Below, one piece after another: positions 16,574 to 24,627 of a stretch of DNA of 64,000 nucleotides. This DNA comes from Virgibacillus_R byunsanensis (GTDB lineage Bacteria; Bacillota; Bacilli; Bacillales; Amphibacillaceae): contig NZ_JBHTKJ010000035.1 of assembly GCF_042675965.1 (NCBI RefSeq), positions 62,001 through 126,000 on the forward strand, read 5' to 3'. A program made the translations under genes and the position numbers. The stretch's first letter is position 1. Every line of letters starts with the position of its first letter. The notes beneath the pieces are model-generated. The model worked only from the letters and a program-made list of their open reading frames with translations. It made no database searches and was not told the origin of the DNA.

Positions 16574-17557
16574 ATGACTAAAATTAGATATATCCAAGCG
16601 GTTCATGCTGCCATGCGTGAAGAGTTACAGCATGACCCTGATGTGTTCGTAATCGGATTAGATGTGGAAGCATCCCTTATGGGGACGACGAGTGGTTTAG
16701 TAAAAGAGTTTGGAAAAAAACGTGTGAGAGATACACCATTATCGGAGTTAGGGTTTACTGGACTAGGGGTTGGTGCTGCAATGGCAGGTTTACGTCCAAT
16801 TGTAGAATACCAAATTAACACCCTTCATTATTTAGGAATGGAACAGCTCGTGAACCAGGCTGGAAAATTACGATATATGACAGGCGGTCAAGTAGAGATG
16901 CCTCTAACTGTTCGTGTAGTCGGTTCAGGTGGTGGAGGTGGCATGGCAGCTCAGCATTCAGATAACACATATGCTCAATTGATTCATATGGGAATGAAAG
17001 TAGTGGTTCCATCCACCCCTTATGATGCCAAGGGGTTAATTAAACAGGCAATCCGTGAAAATGATCCCGTTGTAATTTTTGAACCAGCTTCATTATATGG
17101 CGTTCGCGGTGAAGTACCTGATGAGGAATACACCATCCCGCTTGGAGAAGCCGACGTTAAGAAAGAAGGTACAGATGTTACTGTGGTTGCAGTTGGCCAT
17201 TTAGTCAGAGATGCAATAAAAGTAGCTGAAGACTTAGAAAAGGATGGTATTTCTGTAGAGGTAGTTGATCCACGCACACTATTCCCATTAGATAAGGATG
17301 CTATTTTAAATTCGGTACAAAAAACAGGTCATCTAGTCATTGTCGATGACGGATACCGTTTTTGTAGCTTCGCTTCAGAGATTTCAGCAATTGTTTCAGA
17401 AGAAGCCTTTGATGCATTGAAGGCACCGATTAAACGAGTAACTCGTCCACAGATTCCAGTACCTTTTAGTAAGGTGATTGAAAAAGAAGTATTACCTGGT
17501 AAGGAGCAAATTTTAGATGCTGTTCTTACGGTTACAAAACAAAAGCAGAATGGATGA
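16574..17557 (+). CDS. dehydrogenase E1 component, beta subunit
   Basis: A 327-residue transketolase-like beta subunit (AcoB/PdhB type). The ThDP-activating Glu lies near DTPLSELGFTGLGVGAAMAG (~res 54-73), with GGMAAQHS in the pyrimidine-binding domain and VDPRTLFPLD opening the C-terminal domain. The gene starts directly after the E1alpha stop codon, with a ribosome binding site (AAAGGATGG) inside the upstream gene, so expression is stoichiometric. Confidence 0.92.
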   Translation: MTKIRYIQAVHAAMREELQHDPDVFVIGLDVEASLMGTTSGLVKEFGKKRVRDTPLSELGFTGLGVGAAMAGLRPIVEYQINTLHYLGMEQLVNQAGKLRYMTGGQVEMPLTVRVVGSGGGGGMAAQHSDNTYAQLIHMGMKVVVPSTPYDAKGLIKQAIRENDPVVIFEPASLYGVRGEVPDEEYTIPLGEADVKKEGTDVTVVAVGHLVRDAIKVAEDLEKDGISVEVVDPRTLFPLDKDAILNSVQKTGHLVIVDDGYRFCSFASEISAIVSEEAFDALKAPIKRVTRPQIPVPFSKVIEKEVLPGKEQILDAVLTVTKQKQNG

Positions 17558-17563
17558 TTAAAG

Positions 17564-17806
17564 ATGGAAGTATACAATGTAAAACTCCCTCAACAAGGTG
17601 CAAGCATGACGGATGGTGATATCGTTGAATGGTTAGTTACTGTAGGCGATAAGGTTGAAAAAGGCCAGGATATTGTTGAGGTAGATACCGCGAAGACAAC
17701 ATTTAATGTAACTTCACCAGTATCTGGAACGGTTGTCAACCTTGAGAGAGAAGAGGATGATAACGTAGAAGTTGGAGAAGTAATTGCGAAAATTGAAGTA
17801 GATTGA
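17564..17806 (+). CDS. free-standing lipoyl-domain protein (split E2, N-terminal part)
   Basis: 80 residues forming one lipoyl domain, MEVYNVKLPQQGASMTDGDI to the C-terminus. The lipoylation Lys is K44 in EVDTAKTTFNV and the Gly-rich return strand is SPVSGTV. It would carry the acyl group from E1. Its frame is the same as the E2 catalytic gene downstream but is closed by TGA and TAA, with another TAA before the next start. The two are therefore separate polypeptides, not a single-base artefact. Confidence 0.88.
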   Translation: MEVYNVKLPQQGASMTDGDIVEWLVTVGDKVEKGQDIVEVDTAKTTFNVTSPVSGTVVNLEREEDDNVEVGEVIAKIEVD

Positions 17807-17824
17807 TAAATGGTGGGATAAAAT

Positions 17825-18499
17825 ATGGATGAACGGAACAAACCAGTAACTCGAAAAGTTAAGGGCATGCGTCGAACGATTGCAAGGAGAATGCATGAAA
17901 GTCTATCGGAGACAGCTCAATTAACCTTGCATACGAGGTTGGAAATACCTGAATTAGTGGCCTTTAAAAAGGAAAATAGCGTATCTTATACAGACTTGTT
18001 TTTGAAAGCTTCTGCAGTTGCCTTAAGGGATAATCCAAGTTTAAATGCAACGATGATTGATAATACAATTAATGTGTATGCAACCGTAAATATAGGGGTA
18101 GCGGTTGCATTAGACGAAGGTTTAATGGTTCCTGTCATTGAAAATGTCGAGCAAAAAACACTTGAAGAGATTGCTAAAGAAAGAAAGGTGCTAATTGAAA
18201 AAACGCAAACAGGACAATTATCTTCTGAGGAAGTCACCTCGGGTACTTTTACTGTTTCGAATCTTGGTATGTATCCGGTTGATGGTTTTACGCCAATCCT
18301 AAATCCTCCACAGGTAGCTTTACTGGGAATTGGAAGAATTCAAGAGTTGCCTCGGGTGATTAGCGGGGATATTCAAAATGTCCCAGTTGTTCACCTATCC
18401 TTAACAATTGATCACCGGGCAGTTGATGGAGCACCTGGTGGCGAATTTTTGAAAGAGTTAAAGAATGTGTTGGAAGATCCGGAACGGTTGAGAGATTAA
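17825..18499 (+). CDS. 2-oxoacid dehydrogenase acyltransferase, catalytic domain only (split E2)
   Basis: 224 residues covering only the E2 catalytic domain. It opens with RKVKGMRRTIARRMHESL and ends with the active-site motif DHRAVDGAPG (His and Asp of the HxxxDG site). There is no lipoyl domain and no peripheral-subunit-binding domain, which normally docks E1/E3. It follows the lipoyl gene by 18 nt with its own GGTGGG site before the ATG. No E3 (dihydrolipoyl dehydrogenase) gene follows, so E3 must come from another locus. Confidence 0.9.
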   Translation: MDERNKPVTRKVKGMRRTIARRMHESLSETAQLTLHTRLEIPELVAFKKENSVSYTDLFLKASAVALRDNPSLNATMIDNTINVYATVNIGVAVALDEGLMVPVIENVEQKTLEEIAKERKVLIEKTQTGQLSSEEVTSGTFTVSNLGMYPVDGFTPILNPPQVALLGIGRIQELPRVISGDIQNVPVVHLSLTIDHRAVDGAPGGEFLKELKNVLEDPERLRD

Positions 18500-18516
18500 T
18501 ATTTATTAGTAGGAAG

Positions 18517-18550
18517 AGGGATAGCGTGGAGATGCGCTATCCCTGTTTTT
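18517..18550 (+). terminator. intrinsic terminator of the dehydrogenase operon
   Basis: AGGGATAGCG / CGCTATCCCT stem with an 8-nt loop, then GTTTTTG, 18 nt after the E2 stop codon. Confidence 0.85.
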
Positions 18551-18610
18551 GTTTATTTGAAGGAAATCAGAACCAAATACTATAATAAGATCTAAACCTT
18601 ATAATGAAAA

Positions 18611-18660
18611 TAAAAGAAGTAACTACCCCAGAACTTGGTATGAGGTAGTTACTTCTTTTA
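18611..18660. terminator. perfect 17-bp hairpin, bidirectional
   Basis: TAAAAGAAGTAACTACC / GGTAGTTACTTCTTTTA with a 16-nt loop. U-runs form on both strands, so it could insulate the dehydrogenase operon from the minus-strand copper-related genes. Confidence 0.75.
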
Positions 18661-18783
18661 TATTACATGAAAAACCTCCGATTATCCTTTTAAGTTCCCT
18701 TCCTCGCCAATTCTTCTTTTTAAAACTTGCGTCTCTTTACATCCATTTCTGATAATACTTTGATTCTAGCATTATAAACCATA

Positions 18784-18983
18784 GAAGCACGGGGACGGTT
18801 GAGACTGGTAAAAAAGCTTTTTATAGAGAAGGAGGCGTTCAAAACCCGCATGTAGGCTTTTTATATATAGACGGGAATTCGCGGCGGTTTCAAAAAATCA
18901 TGCCTTTTTCACTGGCCTCGGACGGTTCCTTGCTTTTTAGTTGATTAAACAGCAAGAAGCATAAAAACCGTCCCCTTTGCTTC
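18784..18983. repeat. 200-bp REP-like element bounded by inverted GAAGCAnGGGGACGGTT ends
   Basis: Left end GAAGCACGGGGACGGTT (18784-18800); right end AACCGTCCCCTTTGCTTC (18966-18983) is its near-perfect inverse. An internal CGGACGGTTCCTTGC lies at about 18918, followed by an AAGAAGC repeat. ACGGGGACGGTT motifs are frequent short palindromic repeats in Bacillaceae. The right end abuts the stop codon of the lipoprotein gene. No protein-coding content. Confidence 0.65.
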
Positions 18984-19754
18984 TTAATGTAGACCTTTAT
19001 TTACTTCAACCTTATGCTCCTCATGCTCATGTAAACCTTCATCATTTTCAACATGAATAGTTATCGTATAGGTACCCACTTCTTCAAATGTAAAAGAACT
19101 AGTGTATTCACCTGAAACAGATTCTTCCGTTTCAACCCAATCATGCTTCTCTGTATTACTGTTATTAAAAATTTCATAACGGACGTTAGCATTCTTAAGA
19201 GGTTCATTATCCATTTGTAAGTGTACATTCAGGTCTATTTTTTGATTCACCTTAACATCTCCTAACTCCATAAAATGCATACCAAATCCTTTGGTATGTT
19301 CAGAGTGCTCATGACCTCCTGCTTCATCATGATGCTCTTCAGCACTTACGCCTTCACCAATTGTAATAGACCTTTTTGGCATTGTGTGTAAGTCTTTTGC
19401 CGTTGTATGTGCAAACATTTCATAAACTCCATCATGATCAAATGACACTTCAGCAATGTATGTTCCGTCCTGATTATTTTTCGTTTCAATCATTGTACTA
19501 TCTTCTTCATTTCCTTTTTCCCAGTATTCAAATTTAACTTCATCCGCATCTTTTACATTTTCATCACCGTATGTAACGATTGCTTTCAGTTCAACTGTTT
19601 CATCTACATCAGCTTTCTCAGGAGCTTTAAATTCAACTCCAAGCGATTTTACTTCTTCAGATTCCTGCTCTTTTTCCTTTTCTGTTCCATTACTGCACCC
19701 AGCTAAAACAGCAATTATCAAAACAAACATTAACATCCATATGCTTTTTCTCAT
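18984..19754 (-). CDS. YtkA/FixH-like lipoprotein with two domains and a His-rich linker
   Basis: 256 residues. A signal peptide ending in lipobox LAGC (Cys ~20) is followed by an acidic linker and two immunoglobulin-like YtkA domains (~35-130 and ~160-250) sharing the pattern DGTYIAEVSFDHDGVYEMFAH / SGEYTSSFTFEEVGTYTITIH. The linker EEHHDEAGGHEHSEHTKG is His-rich, and further His clusters lie at the C-terminus. Such proteins accompany SCO/CtaG genes and are thought to bind copper outside the cell. GTGGAGGGTTCAAAAA precedes the ATG. Metal binding is inferred from composition. Confidence 0.85.
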   Translation of the reverse strand: MRKSIWMLMFVLIIAVLAGCSNGTEKEKEQESEEVKSLGVEFKAPEKADVDETVELKAIVTYGDENVKDADEVKFEYWEKGNEEDSTMIETKNNQDGTYIAEVSFDHDGVYEMFAHTTAKDLHTMPKRSITIGEGVSAEEHHDEAGGHEHSEHTKGFGMHFMELGDVKVNQKIDLNVHLQMDNEPLKNANVRYEIFNNSNTEKHDWVETEESVSGEYTSSFTFEEVGTYTITIHVENDEGLHEHEEHKVEVNKGLH

Positions 19755-19787
19755 TTTTTGAACCCTCCACTTTTCTTTAATCCTTAC

Positions 19788-20355
19788 TTATTCAAGGACT
19801 TTCTTAAGGTCTTTAATAATGACATCTATTTCCTTTGAGTCTACCCCACTGTATCGTTTAATGACTTCCCCATCTGGATTTACTAAAAAAAAGCTGGTAC
19901 CGTGCGTTACCTGATCAGATCCTTCTGGTGGCTTTTCCAAAAGGGATTTAAATGATTTTATAGATTTTAAGGTTTGAAAGTCATAGCCAGTCAAAAAAGA
20001 CCAATTACTTGAATCAGCTTGATAACCTTCCGCATACGCTTTTAAAACCTCAGTCGTATTCATGTTTGGGATCAACGCTGAAAGAGATAAGCTGAACATC
20101 CAGATTTTCTTCTTTCATTTTATCCTGAAGCTTGGACATGTTTGATGTCATTGGCAGACAGACTGTTGTACAATTTGTAAAAGCAAAATCTGCTATCCAC
20201 CATTGCCCTTTCAATTCTTCTAAGGATAGTGTTTTTTTATCTTGCGTTGTAAACTCAAAGTCCTGCACTTCTGTCGACATATTTGTTTCAATTTTTTCCC
20301 CACAAGCAACTAGAAAAAGGGTAAAACCAATGACTAAAACTTGTAAACTTTTCAT
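19788..20355 (-). pseudogene. SCO1/SenC-family copper protein with a frameshift
   Basis: The first frame (20355 downward) gives lipobox LVAC and the copper motif FTNCTTVCLPMT (CxxxC), and breaks off after SVDPKHEYD. The second frame resumes with NTTEVLKAYAEGYQ and holds the conserved His in DQVTHGTSFFLVNP. Removing one A from CATGAATACG near 20058-20064 joins them as SVDPKHDTTEVLK, giving a ~188-residue SCO protein, normal for the family. SCO proteins deliver copper to the CuA centre of cytochrome oxidase. It is either a real inactivating insertion or a sequencing error. Confidence 0.85.
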
Positions 20356-20381
20356 ATATTAGCATCCTTCCTCTCCTTCAT

Positions 20382-20969
20382 TTAATAATGTTTGCTACAA
20401 CATTGGTCATTTCCATTCATCTTTTGGAAAATGGTTTCTATTGCTTCACTAAAACTGTAAACTTTTCCTCCAAACCCTTTGACGAATTTATCCGCATGTT
20501 CTTTCCACTCGAACGTTAAAACCTGTGGATGACAACAACCCATCTGAACAGATGTATCCATAACATACCAAGCTAAAGGGGCACTTATTGTTGTTTGCCT
20601 GAAAAAGTCTGGGCATATTGCTTGAACTACTTTATCCCCTAGTTGACGATGACGAAGAAGTCCACAATGCGCACAACACGTCATTTCAATTTTATTATTC
20701 GGTAGGAATAGACGATAAGCCAATCGTTCGTTTACTTTACGACTACAAAAAACACACGCTTCGGAAACAGAAAATTCATTTGTGTTTTCGCGCACTAGCG
20801 TAACTCCACCGAACGTTTTTATGACTATTCCTTCATCAATTAATGGTTTTAAATCCCGGTGAATAGTCATTTCAGATACACCAATTTCTTTACTTAATTC
20901 GGAAATTTTCATGTTTTGTTTTTCTAGGATGAATTCTCTAATTCGATTTTGTCGTTCTATTGGTAACAT
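20382..20969 (-). CDS. DeoR-type regulator fused to a NosL-like cysteine-rich domain
   Basis: 195 residues. Residues 1-60 are a DeoR winged helix (RQNRIREFILEKQNMKISEL, SEMTIHRDLKPLIDEG). Residues ~70-180 resemble NosL, the copper-binding accessory lipoprotein: CVFCSRKVNERL, CCAHCGLL, WYVMDTSVQMGCCHP and HADKFVKGFGGKVYSFSEA. There is no signal peptide, so the metal domain is cytosolic. The C-terminus NDQCCSKHY adds more thiols. Divergent from ctaG and next to SCO/YtkA genes. A copper-sensing regulator of this set is the natural inference. Ribosome binding site GGAGGATATTAGAAAT. Confidence 0.85.
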   Translation of the reverse strand: MLPIERQNRIREFILEKQNMKISELSKEIGVSEMTIHRDLKPLIDEGIVIKTFGGVTLVRENTNEFSVSEACVFCSRKVNERLAYRLFLPNNKIEMTCCAHCGLLRHRQLGDKVVQAICPDFFRQTTISAPLAWYVMDTSVQMGCCHPQVLTFEWKEHADKFVKGFGGKVYSFSEAIETIFQKMNGNDQCCSKHY

Positions 20970-21249
20970 ATTTCTAATATCCTCCTATTTCATTGATTAT
21001 TTTTAACAAATTCAAACAATCTCTAACAAGAATCTATCAGTAATGGAATGACTTATCAATAGAATTAATGTGAACACTATGTGAAACATTGAAAATAACA
21101 CTAAATTCCACTAAATTTTAAAAAGATCCATGTATTTAATTTATTTATGAGTTATTATTATAAATAACAAATTCAAACATATAATATACAGTTATTTAAG
21201 ATAACATAGGGTGAAACTGAGGTTACATTACAACAAGAAGGAGAATTTT

Positions 21250-22062
21250 ATGTTTTACGAAGTTTTACTTTGGGGCCAACTGGTGTGGAATATTCCACTA
21301 TTAGTATGCTTTTTAGGTATTGCCATCCTATATGCATACGTACTTAAACAATTTACTAATCTAAAACTTCATAATAAACAACCACTTCTCTTTTTTCTGT
21401 CCTTAGGTTTATTATGTCTAATAGTAGGTAGTCCTTTATCAGCTATCAGCCATCTTTCATTCAGTTTACATATGATGCAAATGAGCATTCTTTATTTTAT
21501 TGTCCCACCTTTAATTCTGGTAGGGATTCCTGACCTTATGTTTAAACAGGTGTTTAAACTTCCAATGATAAAATTAATAAGTAAATTATTTATAACACCC
21601 AAGCCTGCTCTGTTTTTATTTGCTTTATTATTCTTAATGTACCATTTACCAGATGTGTTGAACGTTGTCTCCCAGTATTCCTTCATTCAGAATGGATTTT
21701 TATTACTGTTATTCATGCTCTCATTTAGTATGTGGTGGCCAATTGTTTCACCAGACCCAAAACAGCGATTCTACAAGGATCAAAAGAAACGTTATGCATT
21801 TCTAAGTGGACTTATATTAATGCCTGCCTGCATTTTATTTATCTTCAATGCTTTGGTTGATGGAATAGATAATCCTTTTCTTACTCAAATTACAGCCCAC
21901 CTTTGCACACCCACTCAAACTAATTCTTTGAATTTACTCCCCTCTCCTTTCAACACTAAATTTGACCATATAATGGCCGGAACATTAATGTTAGGAATGC
22001 ATAAATTTGGTATCATGCTTTCATTTCGTTTAGGTAGTGGTAGTAAAAGTGAAGGCGACTAA
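21250..22062 (+). CDS. ctaG: cytochrome c oxidase assembly factor CtaG (caa3 type)
   Basis: 270 residues from ATG 21250 with AGAAGGAGAATTTT upstream. A 13-residue longer in-frame start at 21211 lacks a ribosome binding site. Predicted polytopic, about seven hydrophobic segments. The caa3_CtaG motifs are PLSAISHLSFSLHMMQM, FIVPPLILVGIP, FSMWWPIVSPDP and HIMAGTLMLGMHKFG, with conserved His residues in the membrane. The family is needed for copper insertion into the caa3 oxidase. It faces the DeoR-NosL regulator across a 280-bp AT-rich promoter gap. Confidence 0.9.
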   Translation: MFYEVLLWGQLVWNIPLLVCFLGIAILYAYVLKQFTNLKLHNKQPLLFFLSLGLLCLIVGSPLSAISHLSFSLHMMQMSILYFIVPPLILVGIPDLMFKQVFKLPMIKLISKLFITPKPALFLFALLFLMYHLPDVLNVVSQYSFIQNGFLLLLFMLSFSMWWPIVSPDPKQRFYKDQKKRYAFLSGLILMPACILFIFNALVDGIDNPFLTQITAHLCTPTQTNSLNLLPSPFNTKFDHIMAGTLMLGMHKFGIMLSFRLGSGSKSEGD

Positions 22063-22196
22063 TAGGAAGGTATAGATTCTCTGTAGTCCTTTTCTTGAAC
22101 CACAAAAACTTATTCATAAATTTCGTTTGGTCTAAGTAAGATTAGTTAAGTGCAAGGATAAAATCCTAAATGTTACTAAAGGTGGTGAGTAACTAC

Positions 22197-22424
22197 ATGA
22201 ATGAAATAGTATACTTAGACGTAAAAGGAATGCATTGTCCTGATTGTCCCACAAAAATTGAAAGGGAAATTTCAAAAATGGATGGAGTAACCCAAATAAA
22301 AGTTAACTTAGAAACTGAAAATGGTTGTGTAACGTTAAATAGCAATTTGACAGATATTTCCGATATCATTAATAAAATTAATAAAATGGGATTTGAGGCG
22401 AAAAACGTCCAAAGTAATACTTAG
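22197..22424 (+). CDS. CopZ-like heavy-metal-associated (HMA) chaperone
   Basis: A 75-residue single HMA domain from ATG 22197 (AAAGGTGGTGAGTAACTAC upstream). The metal site is GMHCPDCP (~res 13-18, CxxC). It is a soluble cytoplasmic carrier that passes Cu(I) between partners. Its position 130 nt after ctaG extends the copper theme. CopZ family members usually have MxCxxC with His/Ser/Ala between; the Pro-Asp between the cysteines here is less usual. Confidence 0.88.
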   Translation: MNEIVYLDVKGMHCPDCPTKIEREISKMDGVTQIKVNLETENGCVTLNSNLTDISDIINKINKMGFEAKNVQSNT

Positions 22425-22483
22425 TAAAATACAGTTACATTAGGAGTTTTCAATGGAAGTTCACTCTTTTGACACTGTTCCCT

Positions 22484-22528
22484 TCCCTCTTAACATGAGC
22501 ACTACTAGCTCATGCTAAGGGAGGTTTT
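22484..22528 (+). terminator. intrinsic terminator after the HMA gene
   Basis: Imperfect 15-bp stem (CCCTCTTAACATGAGC / GCTCATGCTAAGGGAGG) with a 7-nt loop, followed by TTTTGATTT. The remaining gap to 22819 holds only the dispersed repeat. Confidence 0.7.
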
Positions 22529-22681
22529 GATTTACTTTTCTAATTAGCTTTAAATTAGTCGGAAACTGTATACTTTAGTTTATCAGTCACATCAGGACTT
22601 CGTTTTCGCTAAAGTAGATAAAGACCCGGGTTATCCAATTTTCATTAAAACAGTTTAATATAGAATTAACCGACTGTTAAA

Positions 22682-22755
22682 GTTAACTTCATTAAGTCAT
22701 ACTAATATTCCGAAATCCTTTATTATTTGAACGAAGGGCTTTATATTTATTCTGT
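22682..22755 (+). repeat. dispersed intergenic repeat, copy 2
   Basis: Matches 12759-12832 (GTTAACTTC, CATACTAATATTCCGAAA, TATTATTTGAACGAAGGG, ATATTTATTC). It lies about 65 bp beyond the 3' end of the CocE hydrolase gene. Confidence 0.6.
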
Positions 22756-22819
22756 AAAAAAACGGAAATGAAACGAAGCAGGAATCCACATTAGGTCCCT
22801 GCTTCTTTTAACTTTCATC

Positions 22820-24565
22820 TTATTCACCTGGTATCACTGGCAACACCACATGTGATGGATGCTCACTATCATGCAGTATCGTTTGGGTTGCTTTTACCAT
22901 TACGGTTGTGTCGAGTGTGGTTTTGCCGGTGTTTGGATTAACATCGTACCAGGGATAGTTGCTGGAAGCTATTTCGATTCTGATCTTGTGTCCTGGTAAG
23001 AACACGTTGCTGGTTGCCCATAGATCTATTTCATATTTGACAACCTTGTCTTTAAGGTTTTCCTGTTCATTTTCTTTGTTGGCAAACGATGCTCGAACGA
23101 TTCCCTCGGTCAGATTATACGCTGTTCCGTCTGGAAGTACATCGACATCGACAAGTTTTGCTGTAAAATCGGTGTCAGGTGCATCTGTGGCTGCCCATAG
23201 TACTACTTTTATCCAGCCTGTAACTTCTAATGGGGTATCCATTGGTTGGGATGTATAAACAACGACATCATTTCTGGTCTCTATCTCGCTTTGGTCGCGT
23301 GGTCCTGCATTTCTACCATTATAAAATAGAACACCGCCGCCATTGGTTGGTACTGGGTTCTCGGGATCATGAATGAATTGGTCAGTTTGTTTTTCTGCAG
23401 GTGGAACGGTAGTCAACGTACCGGATTCTAAATTTGTGTTTGCGTGACCATCACTGTGAAAATAAAAAGGTGTCATGATGGCACGGTTTAATGGCCACTC
23501 TTTTTCGGAACGCCATTGGTTAATACCCATTACAAAAATCTGAACGGGATCGTCATTGTTTGATAAGGAAGTGTGATCATGTTTCAGCCAATAATCAAAC
23601 CACTTGATATGAAGGGACGTTAAATCGTCTTCCCCATCAATCGATGAACCTGAACTGTTTACTCCGAAAGAACGTTCGCCAATTTCAGAATGGAACATCC
23701 CATGTGCCCACGGTCCGATAATCATTTTTTGGTTATCGTCTGTCTTTTTCATGTCTTCATAATTCATAATCGTTGATCCTAAAAAGTTATCGTACCAGCC
23801 TGCTAAATGGAAGGCGGGTATAGTTAAATTGGCTGACGTGAGCTTTTCTTTGGATAAGGTTTCTGTGATATGTTCCTTGGTGATATGTTTGGTAAACAAT
23901 TCTCTGAGTTCTGGATGCTTCATGACTGGTGGCCATTGATTAATTGGTTTATAATCGTGCCATTCTTCGATTTGGTCCAAGTCACTTATAATTTCTTTCA
24001 TGGATTCGGCGTACGTACTAGTGTCCTGTTTTCGTTTCAAATAATCAGGCGCTATGGAATCTAGAATCCATGTCTCTGCAGCTGCAAACTGAAATACACC
24101 ACCCTTGTTAAACGCTTCACTGTAAATACTTCCAGTCATCGCAGGGAAAATCGCTTTTAATGATGGTGGCTTTTCCAAGGATGCGTATAATTGTGTAAAA
24201 CCATAATAAGAAAGCCCGAACATACCAACTTTACCATTGGAATATGGAAGGTCTGCTGCCCATTCGACCGTATCATACCCATCGGTTGACTCCTGAACAA
24301 ATGGTTCAAATTCTCCTTCAGATGCAAACCGTCCCCTAACATCCTGGATAATCACGACAAACCCGTTTATCGCTGTTCGGATTGGATCGATGTATCGATG
24401 CGAAAAATCGGATAGGTTTTTATTATATGGCAGTCTGCATAGTAATACCGGATATGCACCTGCATCATTTGGGCGATATATATTGGCATACAACTTCACG
24501 CCATCCCGGACTGTACATGGTACTTCTCTGTCAACAATGATTTGCTTGCTTTCTTCTTTTTCCAT
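22820..24565 (-). CDS. CocE/NonD-family alpha/beta hydrolase (X-Pro dipeptidyl-peptidase type)
   Basis: 581 residues from ATG 24565, chosen because GTGAGGTG stands 6 nt upstream; an ATG three codons earlier lacks spacing. The N-terminal alpha/beta hydrolase has the oxyanion/nucleophile region GMFGLSYYGF (Ser ~res 127). A later acid and His lie around GPWAHGMFHSE. The C-terminal jelly-roll domain (~res 340-580) is the X-Pro peptidase-like fold. The family includes cocaine esterase and acyl-amino-acid ester hydrolases. A terminator separates it from the carnitine operon. A decayed copy of its 3' end lies at 458-916. Confidence 0.9.
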   Translation of the reverse strand: MEKEESKQIIVDREVPCTVRDGVKLYANIYRPNDAGAYPVLLCRLPYNKNLSDFSHRYIDPIRTAINGFVVIIQDVRGRFASEGEFEPFVQESTDGYDTVEWAADLPYSNGKVGMFGLSYYGFTQLYASLEKPPSLKAIFPAMTGSIYSEAFNKGGVFQFAAAETWILDSIAPDYLKRKQDTSTYAESMKEIISDLDQIEEWHDYKPINQWPPVMKHPELRELFTKHITKEHITETLSKEKLTSANLTIPAFHLAGWYDNFLGSTIMNYEDMKKTDDNQKMIIGPWAHGMFHSEIGERSFGVNSSGSSIDGEDDLTSLHIKWFDYWLKHDHTSLSNNDDPVQIFVMGINQWRSEKEWPLNRAIMTPFYFHSDGHANTNLESGTLTTVPPAEKQTDQFIHDPENPVPTNGGGVLFYNGRNAGPRDQSEIETRNDVVVYTSQPMDTPLEVTGWIKVVLWAATDAPDTDFTAKLVDVDVLPDGTAYNLTEGIVRASFANKENEQENLKDKVVKYEIDLWATSNVFLPGHKIRIEIASSNYPWYDVNPNTGKTTLDTTVMVKATQTILHDSEHPSHVVLPVIPGE

Positions 24566-24588
24566 GCGTAACACCTCACTAAAAAAAT

Positions 24589-24618
24589 AATGCCCGTGCT
24601 ACATCAGCACAGGGCATT
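24589..24618 (-). terminator. terminator of the carnitine/betaine operon
   Basis: On the minus strand, AATGCCCTGTGCT / AGCACGGGCATT with one bulge, then ATTTTTTTAG. It lies between the betaine-binding protein and the CocE hydrolase gene. Confidence 0.85.
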
Positions 24619-24627
24619 TTCAGGGTT

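Noticed and set aside
17564..18499. E2 gene broken by a sequencing error
   Set aside because: Three in-frame stops and an independent ribosome binding site separate the lipoyl and catalytic parts, so one base change cannot fuse them.
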